Notes under the pieces: model-generated
What the model was told of the DNA's origin: nothing
Database searches by the model: none
What the model saw: the letters and a program-made list of their open reading frames with translations, nothing else
Shown: positions 13,531 to 13,681 of the stretch, piece by piece
How the letters are laid out: every line of letters begins with the position of its first letter
Position numbering within the stretch: the first letter of the stretch is position 1
Translations under genes and position numbers: made by a program
NCBI GenBank assembly: GCA_041908065.1
Contig: JAYRGC010000045.1
Span: 1-13,681, forward strand
Reading direction: 5' to 3'
Length of the DNA: 13,681 nucleotides
DNA from: JAYRGC01 sp041908065
GTDB lineage: Bacteria; Pseudomonadota; Alphaproteobacteria; UBA9219

Positions 13531-13681
13531 TACGCAAAACGGAGCGAGGTATACAGCCAAAGGCTGTCATGCGCGGTTACAGCCAAAGGCTGTCATTGCG
13601 AGCCGCCCCCGGGCGGCGGACGCCAACACCGGCGGGGGTGCCGGGGGCCAGGGTTGGGGGGCCCGCCCCGGGGGGCGCGCC
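13527..13681. mobile_element. Palindromic element C, truncated third copy at the window end
   Basis: It begins with CTCTTACGCAAAACGG (13527-13542; TCTTACGCAAAA at 13528-13539), identical over 16 bases to the left end of element A. Two units with TACAGCCAAAGGCTGTCAT follow (starting 13552 and 13578). Then comes the shared core GTCATTGCGAGCCGCCCC and the beginning of the inner stem (GGGCGGCG). From about 13619 the sequence becomes almost pure G/C and the expected GAAGCAATCCAG is not readable. The right half is missing because the window ends. The stretch 13403-13526 between the membrane-protein gene and this copy shows no gene. Confidence 0.7.

Noticed and set aside
1..13681. tRNA, rRNA or known riboswitch genes
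   Set aside because: I found no TPsiC-type GGTTCRAATCC with matching acceptor stems and no recognisable riboswitch core in the intergenic stretches.

Overview
The window looks like a chromosomal segment of a moderately GC-rich alphaproteobacterium, probably a metagenomic contig. Support comes from a DUF2155 protein (a family I know mainly from Alphaproteobacteria), alphaproteobacterial-style FolC, YebC, RbfA and TopA, and TTAACCAT boxes that look like CtrA half-sites. I cannot name the genus. The last ~70 bases look like a corrupted contig end.

Layout. Bases 1-865 hold two unrecognised small + strand genes whose codon use is AT-richer than the rest. A minus-strand pair follows: an ExeA-like AAA ATPase whose stop overlaps the start of folC by 4 bases (878-3096). 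A 365-base AT-rich divergent region carries an inverted TTAACCAT repeat. It separates this pair from a membrane-anchored Csd3/MepM-like M23 endopeptidase (3462-4931), which ends in a hairpin terminator. Next come a multi-hairpin palindromic element (5022-5197), a second hairpin (5223-5247), yebC on the minus strand, and divergent mutM on the plus strand. Palindromic element A (6943-7215) lies between mutM and a secreted DUF2155 gene. topA and a short tyrA-type dehydrogenase then form a tight + strand pair (7779-11201). Element B (11227-11534) separates tyrA from the convergent minus-strand pair rbfA and a seven-helix membrane protein with a spermidine-synthase-like domain. A third, truncated copy (C) starts at 13527 and runs into the damaged end.

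Most genes are ordinary housekeeping: folate metabolism, cell-wall remodelling, base-excision repair, supercoiling control, tyrosine synthesis, ribosome maturation. No new multi-gene system is evident. The most distinctive content is the dispersed family of long, nested palindromes. Copies A and B share a 70-bp identical block, A has near-perfect terminal inverted repeats, the units show compensatory base changes, and the 18-nt central spacer is inverted between A and B. A second curiosity is a MutM whose zinc finger has lost its fourth cysteine and carries an enlarged loop.
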